Source of the DNA: Anaerolinea sp.
GTDB taxonomy: Bacteria; Chloroflexota; Anaerolineae; Anaerolineales; Anaerolineaceae
Length of the DNA stretch: 64,000 nucleotides
Direction of reading: 5' to 3'
NCBI GenBank assembly: GCA_029975055.1
Contig: JARKPU010000013.1
Coordinates: 620,001 to 684,000 of the forward strand
In this document: piece after piece, positions 15,467 to 24,592 of the stretch
Position numbering within the stretch: the first letter of the stretch is position 1
Layout of the letters: each line of letters starts with the position of its first letter
Made by a program: the position numbers and the translations under genes
The notes under the pieces: model-generated
What the model was told of the DNA's origin: nothing
Seen by the model: the letters and a program-made list of their open reading frames with translations, nothing else
Databases searched by the model: none

Positions 15467-18154
15467 ATGACCGCCACCCTTTCTGACACCCGTGCTACCC
15501 TGGACACCCCTTCCGCATCCTACACCTTCTACCAGCTCGACCGTCTGATCGAGGCCGGGCCCAATTACCTGCCCCGCCTGCCCTATGTCATCCGCATCCT
15601 CCTGGAGGGGCTGCTGCGCAATTATGATGGCGAGCGCGTCACCCGCCAGGAGGTTCTCGACCTGGCCGCCTGGCAGCCCCACGGAGCTCGAAAACCGATG
15701 CAATTCTTCCCGGGGCGCATCATTCTGCAGGATTTCACCGGCGTCCCGGTGATGAACGACCTTGCAGCGATGCGTGCGGCAATGAGCAGGCTGGGCGGGT
15801 CGCCTGAACGGATCAACCCGGTCATCCCGGTTGACCTGGTCATTGACCATTCGGTACAGGTCGATTATTACGGCTCAGCCGATGCCTTCAGGCGCAATGT
15901 CGAGCTTGAGTTCGAGCGCAACCGCGAGCGCTATGAATTTCTGCATTGGGCGCAAAAAGCCTTCGATAACTTCCGGGTTGTCCCGCCCTCTTCCGGCATC
16001 GTTCACCAGGTGAACCTGGAATATCTCTCGCGCGGTGTGTTGACGCGCAAGGCCGGCAGCCAGCTCCTGGTCTTCCCGGATACACTCGTCGGCACCGACT
16101 CACACACCACAATGATCAACGGTCTGGGGGTGGTCGGTTTTGGCGTCGGCGGCATCGAAGCCGTGGCCGGGATGCTGGGCGAACCGCTCGAATTCCTGAC
16201 CCCCGATGTGATCGGCATCAAACTCACAGGGCGGCTGTCGGATGGCGTCACGCCCACCGACCTGACTCTCACCATCACCCAGCTGCTGCGGAAGATCGGC
16301 GTGGTGGATAAATTCGTCGAGTTTTACGGGCCGGGGTTATCTTCTCTCTCACTGGCCGACCGCGCGATGATCTCCAACATGGCGCCCGAAACCGGCGCAA
16401 CCGACCTGCACTGGCCGGTTGATGAGCAGACACTCGATTATTTGCGCCTCACCGGGCGGCCGGCTGATCTCGTAGAAGCCTATATGCGCGCCCAGCATCT
16501 CTTCCGCACCGATGACGCCCCTGATCCTGAGTACACGCTCTCCGTCCCGCTCGATCTTTCGACCGTCGAACCGAGCCTGGCCGGCCCCAAACGGCCGCAG
16601 GACCGGGTGGCCCTGCGCGATGTAAAGCAGAACTTCGCCCAATCTCTCACCCGCCCGCGCACCGAGCGCGGCTTTGGTCTGGCAGAGACAGACCTGGGCA
16701 AATCGGCTCCGGTGCGCCTTAACGGTCATGTTTCGGAGCTGAAACACGGCTCGGTTGTCATCGCCGCCATCACCTCCTGCACCAATACCTCCAACCCCTT
16801 CGTGATGATCAGCGCCGGGCTGCTGGCACGCAAAGCGGTCGAAAAGGGCCTGAGCGTCCCCGCGCACGTCAAGACCAGCCTGGCCCCCGGTTCGCTGGTC
16901 GTCACAGCCTATCTGCAGAAAGCCGGTTTACTGGAACCTCTCGCGCGCCTGGGCTTCAACCTGGTCGGTTATGGCTGCACCACCTGCATTGGCAATTCCG
17001 GCCCGCTGCCAGAGCCAATCGTTGAGGCCATCGACAGCGGCAACCTGGTGACAGCCGCGGTTCTCTCGGGCAACCGCAATTTCGAGGGCCGCGTGCACCC
17101 GAATGTGCAGGCCAATTACCTGGCCTCGCCCCCGCTGGTGGTCGCCTACGCGCTGGCAGGCACTGTGGATATCGACCTCTCGCGCGACCCGCTGGGCAGC
17201 GACCCCTCCGGCAAGCCGGTGTACTTGAAAGACCTCTGGCCTGATGCAAGCGAAGTGTTGCAGGCCATCCATCAGAACATCCAGCCGGAATTGTTTGCCG
17301 AAAACTACGCCTCGCTCTTCACCGGAAACGAGGTTTGGAACGCGATCCAAAGCACTTCCAGCAAACTTTACGATTGGAAGCCCGAGTCTACCTACCTGCA
17401 AAAGCCCCCGTTCTTTGATGATGTGTCGCGCAGCCCGGCCGGGGTCTCCGATATCGTCGGGGCGCGCGTGCTCGGGTTATTCGGCGACTCGATCACCACC
17501 GATCACATCTCCCCGGCGGGGAGCATTTCGCCTACCGGCGCAGCCGGGAAATACCTGCTCGAGCAAGGCGTTCCCATCCACGAGTTCAATTCATTTGGAT
17601 CGCGCCGTGGGAATGACCGGGTGATGACGCGCGGCACGTTTGGCAATATCCGGCTCAAGAACCTGCTCCTGGGTGGAACGGAGGGCAGCTTCACGCTGCA
17701 TTTCCCGAGTGGCGAGCAGATGCCCATCTATGATGCCGCGATGAGGTATAGAGCCGAAGGTGTGCCGCTCATCGTCATCGGCGGCAAGGAATATGGCACC
17801 GGCTCGAGCCGCGATTGGGCTGCCAAAGGCGTGGCGCTTCTGGGGGTGCGGGCTGTGATCACCGAATCTTTCGAGCGCATCCACCGCTCGAACCTGGCCG
17901 GTATGGGCGTGCTCCCGCTCCAGTTCAAACCCGGCGAAAACGCCGCCGTCCATCACCTCACCGGCCGCGAGGTCTACAGCATCACCGGGTTGAATCAAAT
18001 CCGCGCCCCGGGCGGCGAGTTGACGGTGCAGGTCACGCGGGAAGACGGCAGCCCGTACAGCTTCCAGGTCATCGTCCGCCTGGATACTCGCAATGAAGTT
18101 GAGTATTTCCACAAGCGCGGGATTATGAACACGATCCTCTTGAAGCTCGCCTGA
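15467..18154 (+). CDS. acnA: Aconitate hydratase A
   Basis: 895 aa, full length for AcnA. It isomerises citrate and isocitrate through cis-aconitate with a [4Fe-4S] cluster. Visible motifs: SQLLVFPDTLVGTDSHTTMINGLG, the first cluster cysteine in ITSCTNTSNP (near residue 440), the other two in VGYGCTTCIGNSGPLP (near 505), and the C-terminal swivel domain with LLGDSITTDHISPAG-type sequence (LFGDSITTDHISPAGSIS), FGSRRGNDRVMTRG, and YGTGSSRDWAAKG. AGGGAG lies 9 nt before the ATG. It diverges from the amino-acid ABC operon. Citrate synthase is nearby but on the other strand, so the two genes are not in one operon. Confidence 0.98.
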   Translation: MTATLSDTRATLDTPSASYTFYQLDRLIEAGPNYLPRLPYVIRILLEGLLRNYDGERVTRQEVLDLAAWQPHGARKPMQFFPGRIILQDFTGVPVMNDLAAMRAAMSRLGGSPERINPVIPVDLVIDHSVQVDYYGSADAFRRNVELEFERNRERYEFLHWAQKAFDNFRVVPPSSGIVHQVNLEYLSRGVLTRKAGSQLLVFPDTLVGTDSHTTMINGLGVVGFGVGGIEAVAGMLGEPLEFLTPDVIGIKLTGRLSDGVTPTDLTLTITQLLRKIGVVDKFVEFYGPGLSSLSLADRAMISNMAPETGATDLHWPVDEQTLDYLRLTGRPADLVEAYMRAQHLFRTDDAPDPEYTLSVPLDLSTVEPSLAGPKRPQDRVALRDVKQNFAQSLTRPRTERGFGLAETDLGKSAPVRLNGHVSELKHGSVVIAAITSCTNTSNPFVMISAGLLARKAVEKGLSVPAHVKTSLAPGSLVVTAYLQKAGLLEPLARLGFNLVGYGCTTCIGNSGPLPEPIVEAIDSGNLVTAAVLSGNRNFEGRVHPNVQANYLASPPLVVAYALAGTVDIDLSRDPLGSDPSGKPVYLKDLWPDASEVLQAIHQNIQPELFAENYASLFTGNEVWNAIQSTSSKLYDWKPESTYLQKPPFFDDVSRSPAGVSDIVGARVLGLFGDSITTDHISPAGSISPTGAAGKYLLEQGVPIHEFNSFGSRRGNDRVMTRGTFGNIRLKNLLLGGTEGSFTLHFPSGEQMPIYDAAMRYRAEGVPLIVIGGKEYGTGSSRDWAAKGVALLGVRAVITESFERIHRSNLAGMGVLPLQFKPGENAAVHHLTGREVYSITGLNQIRAPGGELTVQVTREDGSPYSFQVIVRLDTRNEVEYFHKRGIMNTILLKLA

Positions 18155-18187
18155 ACCGACCAACTAAAACATATCGAATTGAGTCAC

Positions 18188-18217
18188 GGAAAGGCGGATT
18201 TGCATCTCCGCCTTTCC
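18188..18217 (+). terminator. Hairpin after acnA
   Basis: 11-bp perfect stem GGAAAGGCGGA (18188-18198) / TCCGCCTTTCC (18207-18217) with an 8-nt loop, 34 nt after the acnA stop. There is no clear T run, so it may be a message-stabilising or rho-dependent end. Confidence 0.5.
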
Positions 18218-18530
18218 TGCATTTCGGCAATTTCAAAGTCTTTTCGAAGAGAACTCCCTTTGGTGATTAACTCGCTATGGCCTGATCGCGAATTTGGTCT
18301 AAAATATATCTGCCATATTAGATCCCCTTATTAGATGAAATTCAATCCAACTCCAGGGTTGTGCAAGTATAGAACACTATGCTCCCTGATATCCCGCGGA
18401 CATGTATATTCGCTCCGTTGCTTTGTCTGAACCAGGTGGCTGATCAGCTAAATAGTCCGGACAATTGACCACACGATACTGGCCGATGCCAGCCCTGGCG
18501 CTGGTGTAAATAGAAAGAAAGCAGGAACCC
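18218..18530. other. 313-nt gene-free region between acnA and the ABC-2 exporter
   Basis: AT-richer than its surroundings. A possible promoter for the exporter is TTGGTC-N16-TATTAG (about 18294-18321), but the match is modest. AGGA precedes the exporter start. I see no RNA gene here. Confidence 0.4.
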
Positions 18531-19472
18531 ATGACCCTCCCAGCCATTCAAGTAACGCAATTGGAAAAAGCATTCGGCGCTCTCCAGGCCGTCAAAGGAA
18601 TCACCTTTGAGGTGGCGCCGGGTGAGATATTCTCCCTGCTCGGCCCGAACGGAGCCGGCAAGAGCACGACCATTTCGATCATTTCCGGTTTGCTGGCCCC
18701 AACCGCAGGCGAGGTGGCCATCTTTGGCAGGTCCATCCTCCGCGAGCCCAACGCCGCGAAAGCGATGCTTGGGGTTGTCCCGCAGGATATCGCGCTTTAC
18801 CCCGACCTGAGCGCGCGTGAGAACCTCGTCTTCTGGGGGAAGATGTATGGGCTGCGCGGCGCCGAGTTGAAACACCGCGTGGATGAAATACTCGCCGTGA
18901 TCGGCCTGACCGACCGGCAGAAAGACCGCGTGAGCACCTTCTCCGGCGGGATGAAACGGCGCGTGAATATCGGTGCGGCATTGATGCACCGGCCCAGCGT
19001 CGTCATCATGGATGAACCTACGGTCGGCATCGACCCGCAAAGCCGCCGCCACATCCTGGATAATGTCAAAGACCTCAACCGCCAGGGGATGACCGTCCTC
19101 TACACCACCCATTACATGGAAGAAGCCGCCGAACTCAGCCATCACATCGCCATCATGGATGAAGGCGTGATCGTCGCCTGCGGCACCCACGATGAGCTGA
19201 TCCGCCTGGTCGGCGAGCAAACCCGCATCGACCTGCGCCTGAACGCCGAGGCCGAGAAGGTGATGGCCGGGATGTCCGCCGTCAAGGGCGTCTCTAAGGT
19301 GACGTCGCTGGATGGGACGGTTACCGTCCTGGTGGACGACAGCAACCGCGTGTTGCCGCGCCTTTTCGAGGTAGCGGCGCAGGTTTCGGTGCGCATCCTG
19401 TCGGTTGATATTCAAGAGCCTAACCTCGAGACTGTCTTCTTGCATCTGACCGGCCGCGCCCTGCGCGATTAG
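18531..19472 (+). CDS. ABC-2 type exporter, ATP-binding subunit
   Basis: 313 aa. Walker A GPNGAGKST, signature FSGGMKRR, Walker B VVIMDEP, and the H-loop in YTTHYMEEAAELS place it with ABC-2 exporter ATPases of the drug, antibiotic or daunorubicin-resistance type. The C-terminal 80 residues after VRLVGEQ-type sequence form the usual accessory domain. It is followed after 7 nt by the first permease, and the three genes form one operon. The exported compound cannot be predicted. Confidence 0.95.
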   Translation: MTLPAIQVTQLEKAFGALQAVKGITFEVAPGEIFSLLGPNGAGKSTTISIISGLLAPTAGEVAIFGRSILREPNAAKAMLGVVPQDIALYPDLSARENLVFWGKMYGLRGAELKHRVDEILAVIGLTDRQKDRVSTFSGGMKRRVNIGAALMHRPSVVIMDEPTVGIDPQSRRHILDNVKDLNRQGMTVLYTTHYMEEAAELSHHIAIMDEGVIVACGTHDELIRLVGEQTRIDLRLNAEAEKVMAGMSAVKGVSKVTSLDGTVTVLVDDSNRVLPRLFEVAAQVSVRILSVDIQEPNLETVFLHLTGRALRD

Positions 19473-19479
19473 AGGCACG

Positions 19480-20739
19480 ATGAAAACTTTTGATATCGCC
19501 CTCAAGGACATCCTCCAATCCTTTCGCAGCTTCTTCCTCATTGGCATGGGCATCTTTGCGCCGTTGATCATCACGGCCCTGCTCTTCTTCGCGTTCGGCG
19601 GCTTTGCCGGAGAAGCCAGCGACCTCCCCGTGCTCAAGCTTGGCTTTGTGAATCTCGACCAGCCCGCACAAGGCCAAAACCTTGGGGAAATGATCTTCTC
19701 CATGTTCACCGATGAGAGCGTCTCAGGCTGGCTTGCCGCAGCGCGTTACCCCGATGAGCAGGCAGCCCTGGCAGCGCTCGATAACCGTGAACTTGGGGTC
19801 GCCGTCATCATCCCGCAGTGCCTCAGCCAGGCAGCCCTTCAGGGCGGGCAAGGTGTTGTGATAAAGATCATCCAGGACCCAACCCTCACCGTCACGCCGT
19901 CTGTGGTGCGCAACATGATCCAATCCTTCCTGGACGGCGTGTACAGCGGCCGGGTGGCCTATGAACTCATTTCGGCGCGCAGCGCCAGCGCCGGCCTTCA
20001 GGCCACCCCGGAGACCCTCACTGCGGTATTCGCAGCCTTACAGAGCTGGTACACCGATTTCCAACGCAGCCTGTTCCACAGCCCCGCCGCACCTCTCGTT
20101 CTGCGGCTCCCTTCTGAAAACGCCGACCCAACCGCGGGCGGCATGCAGCAGGTGATTCGGCTGATCATGGTCGGGCAGATGGTGTTCTTCTCCTTCTTCA
20201 CCGCGGCTTACGCAATGGAGTCGATCCTGCGCGAACACGAAAACGGCACCCTGGCGCGCCTCTACACCACCCCGACCCCGCACATGACCATATTGATCGG
20301 CAAGCTGATGGCGGTGGTGATCACTGTTCTCCTCCAGGCCATTGTCCTTATTTTGCTCAGCACCGTCCTGTTCAAGATCCGCTGGAATGCAATTGACCGG
20401 CTGGCAGTCGTCGTGTTCGCGCAGGTTCTGGCGGCTTCGGGCATGGGGGTGTTGATCATCTCGATCCTGAAGAACACCCGCCAGGCCGGGCCGGTCATCG
20501 GAGCCGGTCTGAGCGTCACCGGCATGGCGGGCGGCCTCTTCACGGCTGCCAACACCATGCCGGATGTACTGACCACCGTCAGTAAATTCACCCCGCAAGG
20601 CTGGGTGATGGATGCCTGGAAGAACTACATCAACAATGGCCCCACGCCCGCCTTCCTGCAATCGATCGCCATCGCAGCCGCAATTGGGCTGGCGTTGTTC
20701 CTGGCCGGCGCGTTCATCTCCAGGCGGCGTTTCGCCTGA
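19480..20739 (+). CDS. ABC-2 type exporter permease 1
   Basis: 419 aa. One N-terminal membrane segment (FFLIGMGIFAPLIITALLFFAF, near residues 18-40), a large extracytoplasmic domain (about residues 45-225), then five to six C-terminal membrane segments beginning at VIRLIMVGQMVFFSFFTAAYAM. This 1+5 layout is typical of ABC-2 permeases (YhgE/Pip-like extracellular domain). The ribosome site GAGG is close to the ATG. It probably pairs with the next gene as a heterodimer. Confidence 0.93.
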   Translation: MKTFDIALKDILQSFRSFFLIGMGIFAPLIITALLFFAFGGFAGEASDLPVLKLGFVNLDQPAQGQNLGEMIFSMFTDESVSGWLAAARYPDEQAALAALDNRELGVAVIIPQCLSQAALQGGQGVVIKIIQDPTLTVTPSVVRNMIQSFLDGVYSGRVAYELISARSASAGLQATPETLTAVFAALQSWYTDFQRSLFHSPAAPLVLRLPSENADPTAGGMQQVIRLIMVGQMVFFSFFTAAYAMESILREHENGTLARLYTTPTPHMTILIGKLMAVVITVLLQAIVLILLSTVLFKIRWNAIDRLAVVVFAQVLAASGMGVLIISILKNTRQAGPVIGAGLSVTGMAGGLFTAANTMPDVLTTVSKFTPQGWVMDAWKNYINNGPTPAFLQSIAIAAAIGLALFLAGAFISRRRFA

Positions 20740-20760
20740 CCTGTTCCTCGGAGTACATCC

Positions 20761-22005
20761 ATGCGCATCCTAGAGCTGGCTCTCAAAGATTTACAGCAAA
20801 TCCTGCGCGATAAACGCCAGTTGATCTTCCTGGTTCTCATGCCGGTCGGCTTCACCCTCTTCATGGGGATAGCCTTCAAAGGCGTTGTGCAGAAACCCGA
20901 TCACCGCCTTCCGCTGGGCTGGTACAACCAGGATGTCAACGGGCGCTTCACCGAGATGCTGCGTTCGGCCCTCTCCGCGAACCCCGACTTGAACCTCTAC
21001 ACTGTGAAGCCCAACGAGCTTGCGAAAGCCAGGCAAAATGTGGCGAACAAGTACACCGGCGGGGTGCTGGTGATTCCGCCCGGCTTTAGCGATTCCCTGT
21101 TGGGCAGCCAGCCGTTGCAGATCGAGTTGATCGCAGATGAGTACACCAACCTGGGGCAATCGGCCTACCAATATACCCGCGCAGCAGTGACCCGCCTGTT
21201 CGGTTCTCTGGAAATTGCTCGACTCAGCACCGAAGCGCTTGCGCAGTCTGGCGCAGCACTCTCCGAGAGCGAAAAGACGGCTCTCCTGCCCGAGGTTGCC
21301 GCCGAAGCGTTTCTCAAATGGGAGCAAATCGGCAGCAGCGGGGTGGAAATCCGCCTGGAGAACGCCACGAACCTCCCTGAGGAAGCCCTCCCGCTCGGCG
21401 GCAACCCGTATAACCAGACTTCGCCCGGCATCCTCGTGCAGTTCACCATTTTTGGCCTGATCTCTTCGTCAGCCATCCTGGTCGAAGAGCGCAAGACGCG
21501 CACGCTCCAGCGCCTGTTCACCACCTCCATGCCGGCGGGGTCGATCGTTCTCGGGCACCTGTTGGCGAACTTCGCGGTAGCCTTCGGGCAGCAGCTATTG
21601 CTCGTGGTGTTCGGCCAGCTTTTCCTGCAGGTCAATTACCTCCGTGAGCCGGCGGCCATTCTGCTGGTGATGATCGCCCTCAGCCTGTGCGTGAGCAGCC
21701 TGGGCTTGCTGATCTCCGTTTTGGCCAGGAACGAGTCGCAATCCTTGCTGGCTTCCTTGATCCTCATGTTCGTCATCTCAGCCCTCGGCGGGGCCTGGTT
21801 CCCCCTCGAAACCTCCGGCAAAGCCTTCGCCGCGGTGGGCCACCTCACACCCGGCGCCTGGGCAATGGATGGCTTCCAGAATATCATCATCCGCGGCCAG
21901 GGGTTTGCATCGGTCCTCATCCCCGCTGCCGTCTTGTTGGGGTATGCGCTGGTGTTCTTCTTCATCGGATCGATGCGCTTCCGGGCCAATGTGAATGCCG
22001 GTTGA
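20761..22005 (+). CDS. ABC-2 type exporter permease 2
   Basis: 414 aa, paralogous in layout to the preceding permease: N-terminal segment LIFLVLMPVGFTLFMGIAF (about residues 20-40), an extracytoplasmic domain, then C-terminal segments starting with LVQFTIFGLISSSAILVEERKTRTLQRL. The last motif (a membrane segment followed by a basic turn) is conserved in ABC-2 permeases. It lies 21 nt after permease 1. Confidence 0.93.
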   Translation: MRILELALKDLQQILRDKRQLIFLVLMPVGFTLFMGIAFKGVVQKPDHRLPLGWYNQDVNGRFTEMLRSALSANPDLNLYTVKPNELAKARQNVANKYTGGVLVIPPGFSDSLLGSQPLQIELIADEYTNLGQSAYQYTRAAVTRLFGSLEIARLSTEALAQSGAALSESEKTALLPEVAAEAFLKWEQIGSSGVEIRLENATNLPEEALPLGGNPYNQTSPGILVQFTIFGLISSSAILVEERKTRTLQRLFTTSMPAGSIVLGHLLANFAVAFGQQLLLVVFGQLFLQVNYLREPAAILLVMIALSLCVSSLGLLISVLARNESQSLLASLILMFVISALGGAWFPLETSGKAFAAVGHLTPGAWAMDGFQNIIIRGQGFASVLIPAAVLLGYALVFFFIGSMRFRANVNAG

Positions 22006-22076
22006 GCCCGTTCGGTTCGGTCGGATTTAGCACCATCGCGCGTACCCGCATTGGCAACCGAGCACGGGCGATGCAT

Positions 22077-22106
22077 TTGGACGCTTGCCCGAAGCGAGAG
22101 TATAAT
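22077..22106 (+). promoter_or_regulatory. Putative promoter of inositol-3-phosphate synthase
   Basis: TTGGAC (22077-22082), 18 nt, TATAAT (22101-22106). The start codon is about 72 nt downstream, with AAGGAG at 22163-22168. Confidence 0.6.
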
Positions 22107-22177
22107 ACACCCGTGGTGCAAACGCTGCATCCACAGCCCGGATGTCTTCACAACCACAAATCAAGGAGTCGTCTTCA

Positions 22178-23254
22178 ATGACCAAGAAGAAAGTGCGCGT
22201 CGCAATCATCGGCGTGGGGAACTGCGCCTCATCACTGGTACAGGGTGTTCACTTCTACAAAAACGCCGCCGATACCGACCGGATTCCAGGCCTGATGCAC
22301 GTGAACCTGGGCGGATACCACGTCAGCGATATCGAATTCAGCGCCGCATTCGATATCGTCGATACGAAAGTCGGCAAGGATTTATCGGAAGCCATCTTCG
22401 CCTTCCCCAATAACACCTATAAATTCGCCGAAGTGCCTCACCTGGACGTCCCCGTGGCGCGCGGAATGACGCACGACGGCCTGGGCAAATACCTTTCGCA
22501 GATCTTGAAGAAAGCCCCCGGCCCCACAGCCGATATCGTCAAGATTTTGAAGGAAACCAAAACCGATGTCGTCGTCAGCTACCTGCCGGTCGGCTCGGAA
22601 ATGGCCACCAAATGGTACGTCGAGCAGGTGCTCGATGCCGGCTGCGGGTTTGTGAACGCCATTCCCGTGTTCATCGCCAGCTCGGAATACTGGGGCGAGC
22701 GGTTTAAGCAGCGCGGCCTGCCGATCATCGGCGATGATATCAAATCGCAGGTCGGAGCCACCATCCTGCACCGCGTACTCACCAGCCTGTTCGTGGATCG
22801 CGGCGTGCGCCTCGACCGCACCTACCAGCTCAACTTTGGCGGCAACACCGACTTCATGAATATGCTGGAGCGCGAGCGCCTGGAATCGAAGAAGATTTCC
22901 AAGACCAATGCCGTCACCTCCATGCTGCCTTATCCCCTGCCGGAAAACGACGTGCACGTCGGCCCGAGCGACTACGTGCCCTGGTTGACCGACCGCAAGT
23001 GGTGCTACATCCGCATGGAAGGCACCACCTTCGGCGATGTGCCGCTCAACCTGGAAGCCAAGCTGGAAGTCTGGGACTCGCCCAATTCCGCCGGTGTGAT
23101 TATCGATGCGGTGCGCTGCGTAAAGCTCGCCCTCGACCGCGGTCTTTCAGGCCCGCTTTATGCGCCTGCTTCGTACTTCATGAAGACCCCGCCGAAGCAA
23201 TTCAAGGACGACATTGCCCGCGAGATGACCGAGGCATTCATCCGCGGCGAGTGA
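22178..23254 (+). CDS. ino1: Inositol-3-phosphate synthase
   Basis: Start at the ATG at 22178, which has AAGGAG 9 nt upstream; the frame is open 12 codons further without a site. 358 aa, the short bacterial/archaeal class. It converts glucose-6-phosphate to inositol-3-phosphate with NAD. The Rossmann motif is [16 protein letters not shown] at residues 7-22; [15 protein letters not shown] and [11 protein letters not shown] follow, as in the actinobacterial enzymes. Product use (phosphatidylinositol, compatible solutes or other inositol compounds) is not shown by neighbours. Confidence 0.93.
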   Translation: MTKKKVRVAIIGVGNCASSLVQGVHFYKNAADTDRIPGLMHVNLGGYHVSDIEFSAAFDIVDTKVGKDLSEAIFAFPNNTYKFAEVPHLDVPVARGMTHDGLGKYLSQILKKAPGPTADIVKILKETKTDVVVSYLPVGSEMATKWYVEQVLDAGCGFVNAIPVFIASSEYWGERFKQRGLPIIGDDIKSQVGATILHRVLTSLFVDRGVRLDRTYQLNFGGNTDFMNMLERERLESKKISKTNAVTSMLPYPLPENDVHVGPSDYVPWLTDRKWCYIRMEGTTFGDVPLNLEAKLEVWDSPNSAGVIIDAVRCVKLALDRGLSGPLYAPASYFMKTPPKQFKDDIAREMTEAFIRGE

Positions 23255-23274
23255 GCCTGCCCCTTGCTCTATAT

Positions 23275-23304
23275 AAATGCACGGCGGAAGGCCGTGCATT
23301 TTTT
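23275..23304 (+). terminator. Rho-independent terminator after ino1
   Basis: TGCACGGC (23278-23285), loop GGAAG, GCCGTGCA (23291-23298), then six T. It lies about 20 nt after the stop. Confidence 0.9.
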
Positions 23305-23344
23305 ATTAATCACCCTCGCAGATTCCTTTGGTAGAATAGACCGT

Positions 23345-24592
23345 ATGGCAGGGATCAACCAGAAAAGCCGGGCAAAGTTCACAGCCTGGGCTTTTCTCTC
23401 CAGCATGCTCATCCTGCTCTCCGCCTGTTCCCCCGCCCAACCGACGCCCGACCTCACCGCCACCGCCGTTTTCCAGCAGGCGCTCATCGCGGCCACGCAG
23501 GCGGTGCCCACCAGCACCCAGACTCCCTCGCCCACACCGACGCCCACCCCATCTCCGACTCGCACTTCCACCTCCACGCCAGTCCGCACGCCGCCCGTCC
23601 TGCCCGGCACCTTCCAGACCAGCCTGCTCAAGGAAGCCGATGCTCCGCACACGTACATCCAGAATGTGTGTGTTTACCTGAAAGACCGTCTCAACCCCAA
23701 TAAAGCCGCGCCCGGCACCGTCGTCATGCCGATCATGTTCCACTCGATCACCGATGGCGAGATCAACCACCCCTACCAGGTCACCGACGAACAGGTGCAG
23801 AAGCTCCTCGACGACCTTAAAGAACAGGGGTTCGAATCCATCACCATGCAGCAACTGGCGGGATTCTTGCAACACAACGAGAAAATTCCGCCCCGCTCTG
23901 TGATTCTCATCGTTGACGACCTGCACACCGAAGAATACTACCGCGAACATTTCATTCCATTCTTGAAGGAATATAACTGGACCGTGACCAACGCCTGGAT
24001 CAGCGAACCCGAAGCAAGCAAGCGCGTGAAGGATGGCAACATCCGCCTTCAAGAGGAAGGCTGGGTGGATCACCAGGCGCATGGCGTCGTTCACAACGTG
24101 AACATCACCGAGTTCAAACCTGGCACCGTCATCTCGACGGAACTCTACGGCTCATTAACCGGAGAGGAATTCACCCGCGCCGAGCTGGCCGGCTCGATGA
24201 AAGCAATCACCGAGACGTTCGGCAAAGCCCCCATCGCCTATATCTGGCCGGGAGGGAACTTCAGCCAGCTGGGCGTGCAGGTGGCGCGTGAAGTGGGCTA
24301 CCGGCTCGGGTTCACCGTCAATCCGCGCGGCCCGCTCATGTTCAACTGGATCCCGCTGGCCGACGAGAAAGACCCCTCGCGCCCGTCCTACCTGCCTGAG
24401 GGCTACGTGGACGACCCCTTGATGGTCTTGCCGAGGTATTGGGATGCAGACGCCGCGCTGCACATCGATGCCGTCCGGCAAATCGGCAAGCAGGCCGCCG
24501 ATGCCGCGCAGGCCAACCGGCCCGTCGAGTTGGCGTACTACGACATCGTCTGTAAGCCAAAACTGGGCGAGATTCCCACCCCTGCCCCTTGA
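23345..24592 (+). CDS. Polysaccharide deacetylase-family lipoprotein
   Basis: The ATG at 23345 is preferred: it follows the upstream terminator and begins a signal peptide ending in the lipobox LLSAC. 415 aa. A Thr/Pro-rich linker (PTPTPTPSPT) is followed by a NodB-like domain. Visible motifs are the metal-site segment SVILIVDDLHTEEYY, the H-x3-H-like HQAHGVVHN, and IAYIWPGGNFS. The usual substrate class is N-acetylated cell-wall or exopolysaccharide sugars outside the cell. A TAGAAT -10 element ends 7 nt before the ATG, so the transcript may be leaderless. The next gene overlaps its stop (TGATG). Confidence 0.85.
   Translation: MAGINQKSRAKFTAWAFLSSMLILLSACSPAQPTPDLTATAVFQQALIAATQAVPTSTQTPSPTPTPTPSPTRTSTSTPVRTPPVLPGTFQTSLLKEADAPHTYIQNVCVYLKDRLNPNKAAPGTVVMPIMFHSITDGEINHPYQVTDEQVQKLLDDLKEQGFESITMQQLAGFLQHNEKIPPRSVILIVDDLHTEEYYREHFIPFLKEYNWTVTNAWISEPEASKRVKDGNIRLQEEGWVDHQAHGVVHNVNITEFKPGTVISTELYGSLTGEEFTRAELAGSMKAITETFGKAPIAYIWPGGNFSQLGVQVAREVGYRLGFTVNPRGPLMFNWIPLADEKDPSRPSYLPEGYVDDPLMVLPRYWDADAALHIDAVRQIGKQAADAAQANRPVELAYYDIVCKPKLGEIPTPAP

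Noticed and set aside
18218..18530. Search for selC or another RNA gene in the gap after acnA
   Set aside because: No cloverleaf or UCA anticodon arm was found; no selC was seen in the other gaps checked either.
18444..19709. 421-codon minus-strand frame opposite the ABC-2 ATPase
   Set aside because: The other strand carries an intact ABC ATPase with all motifs.
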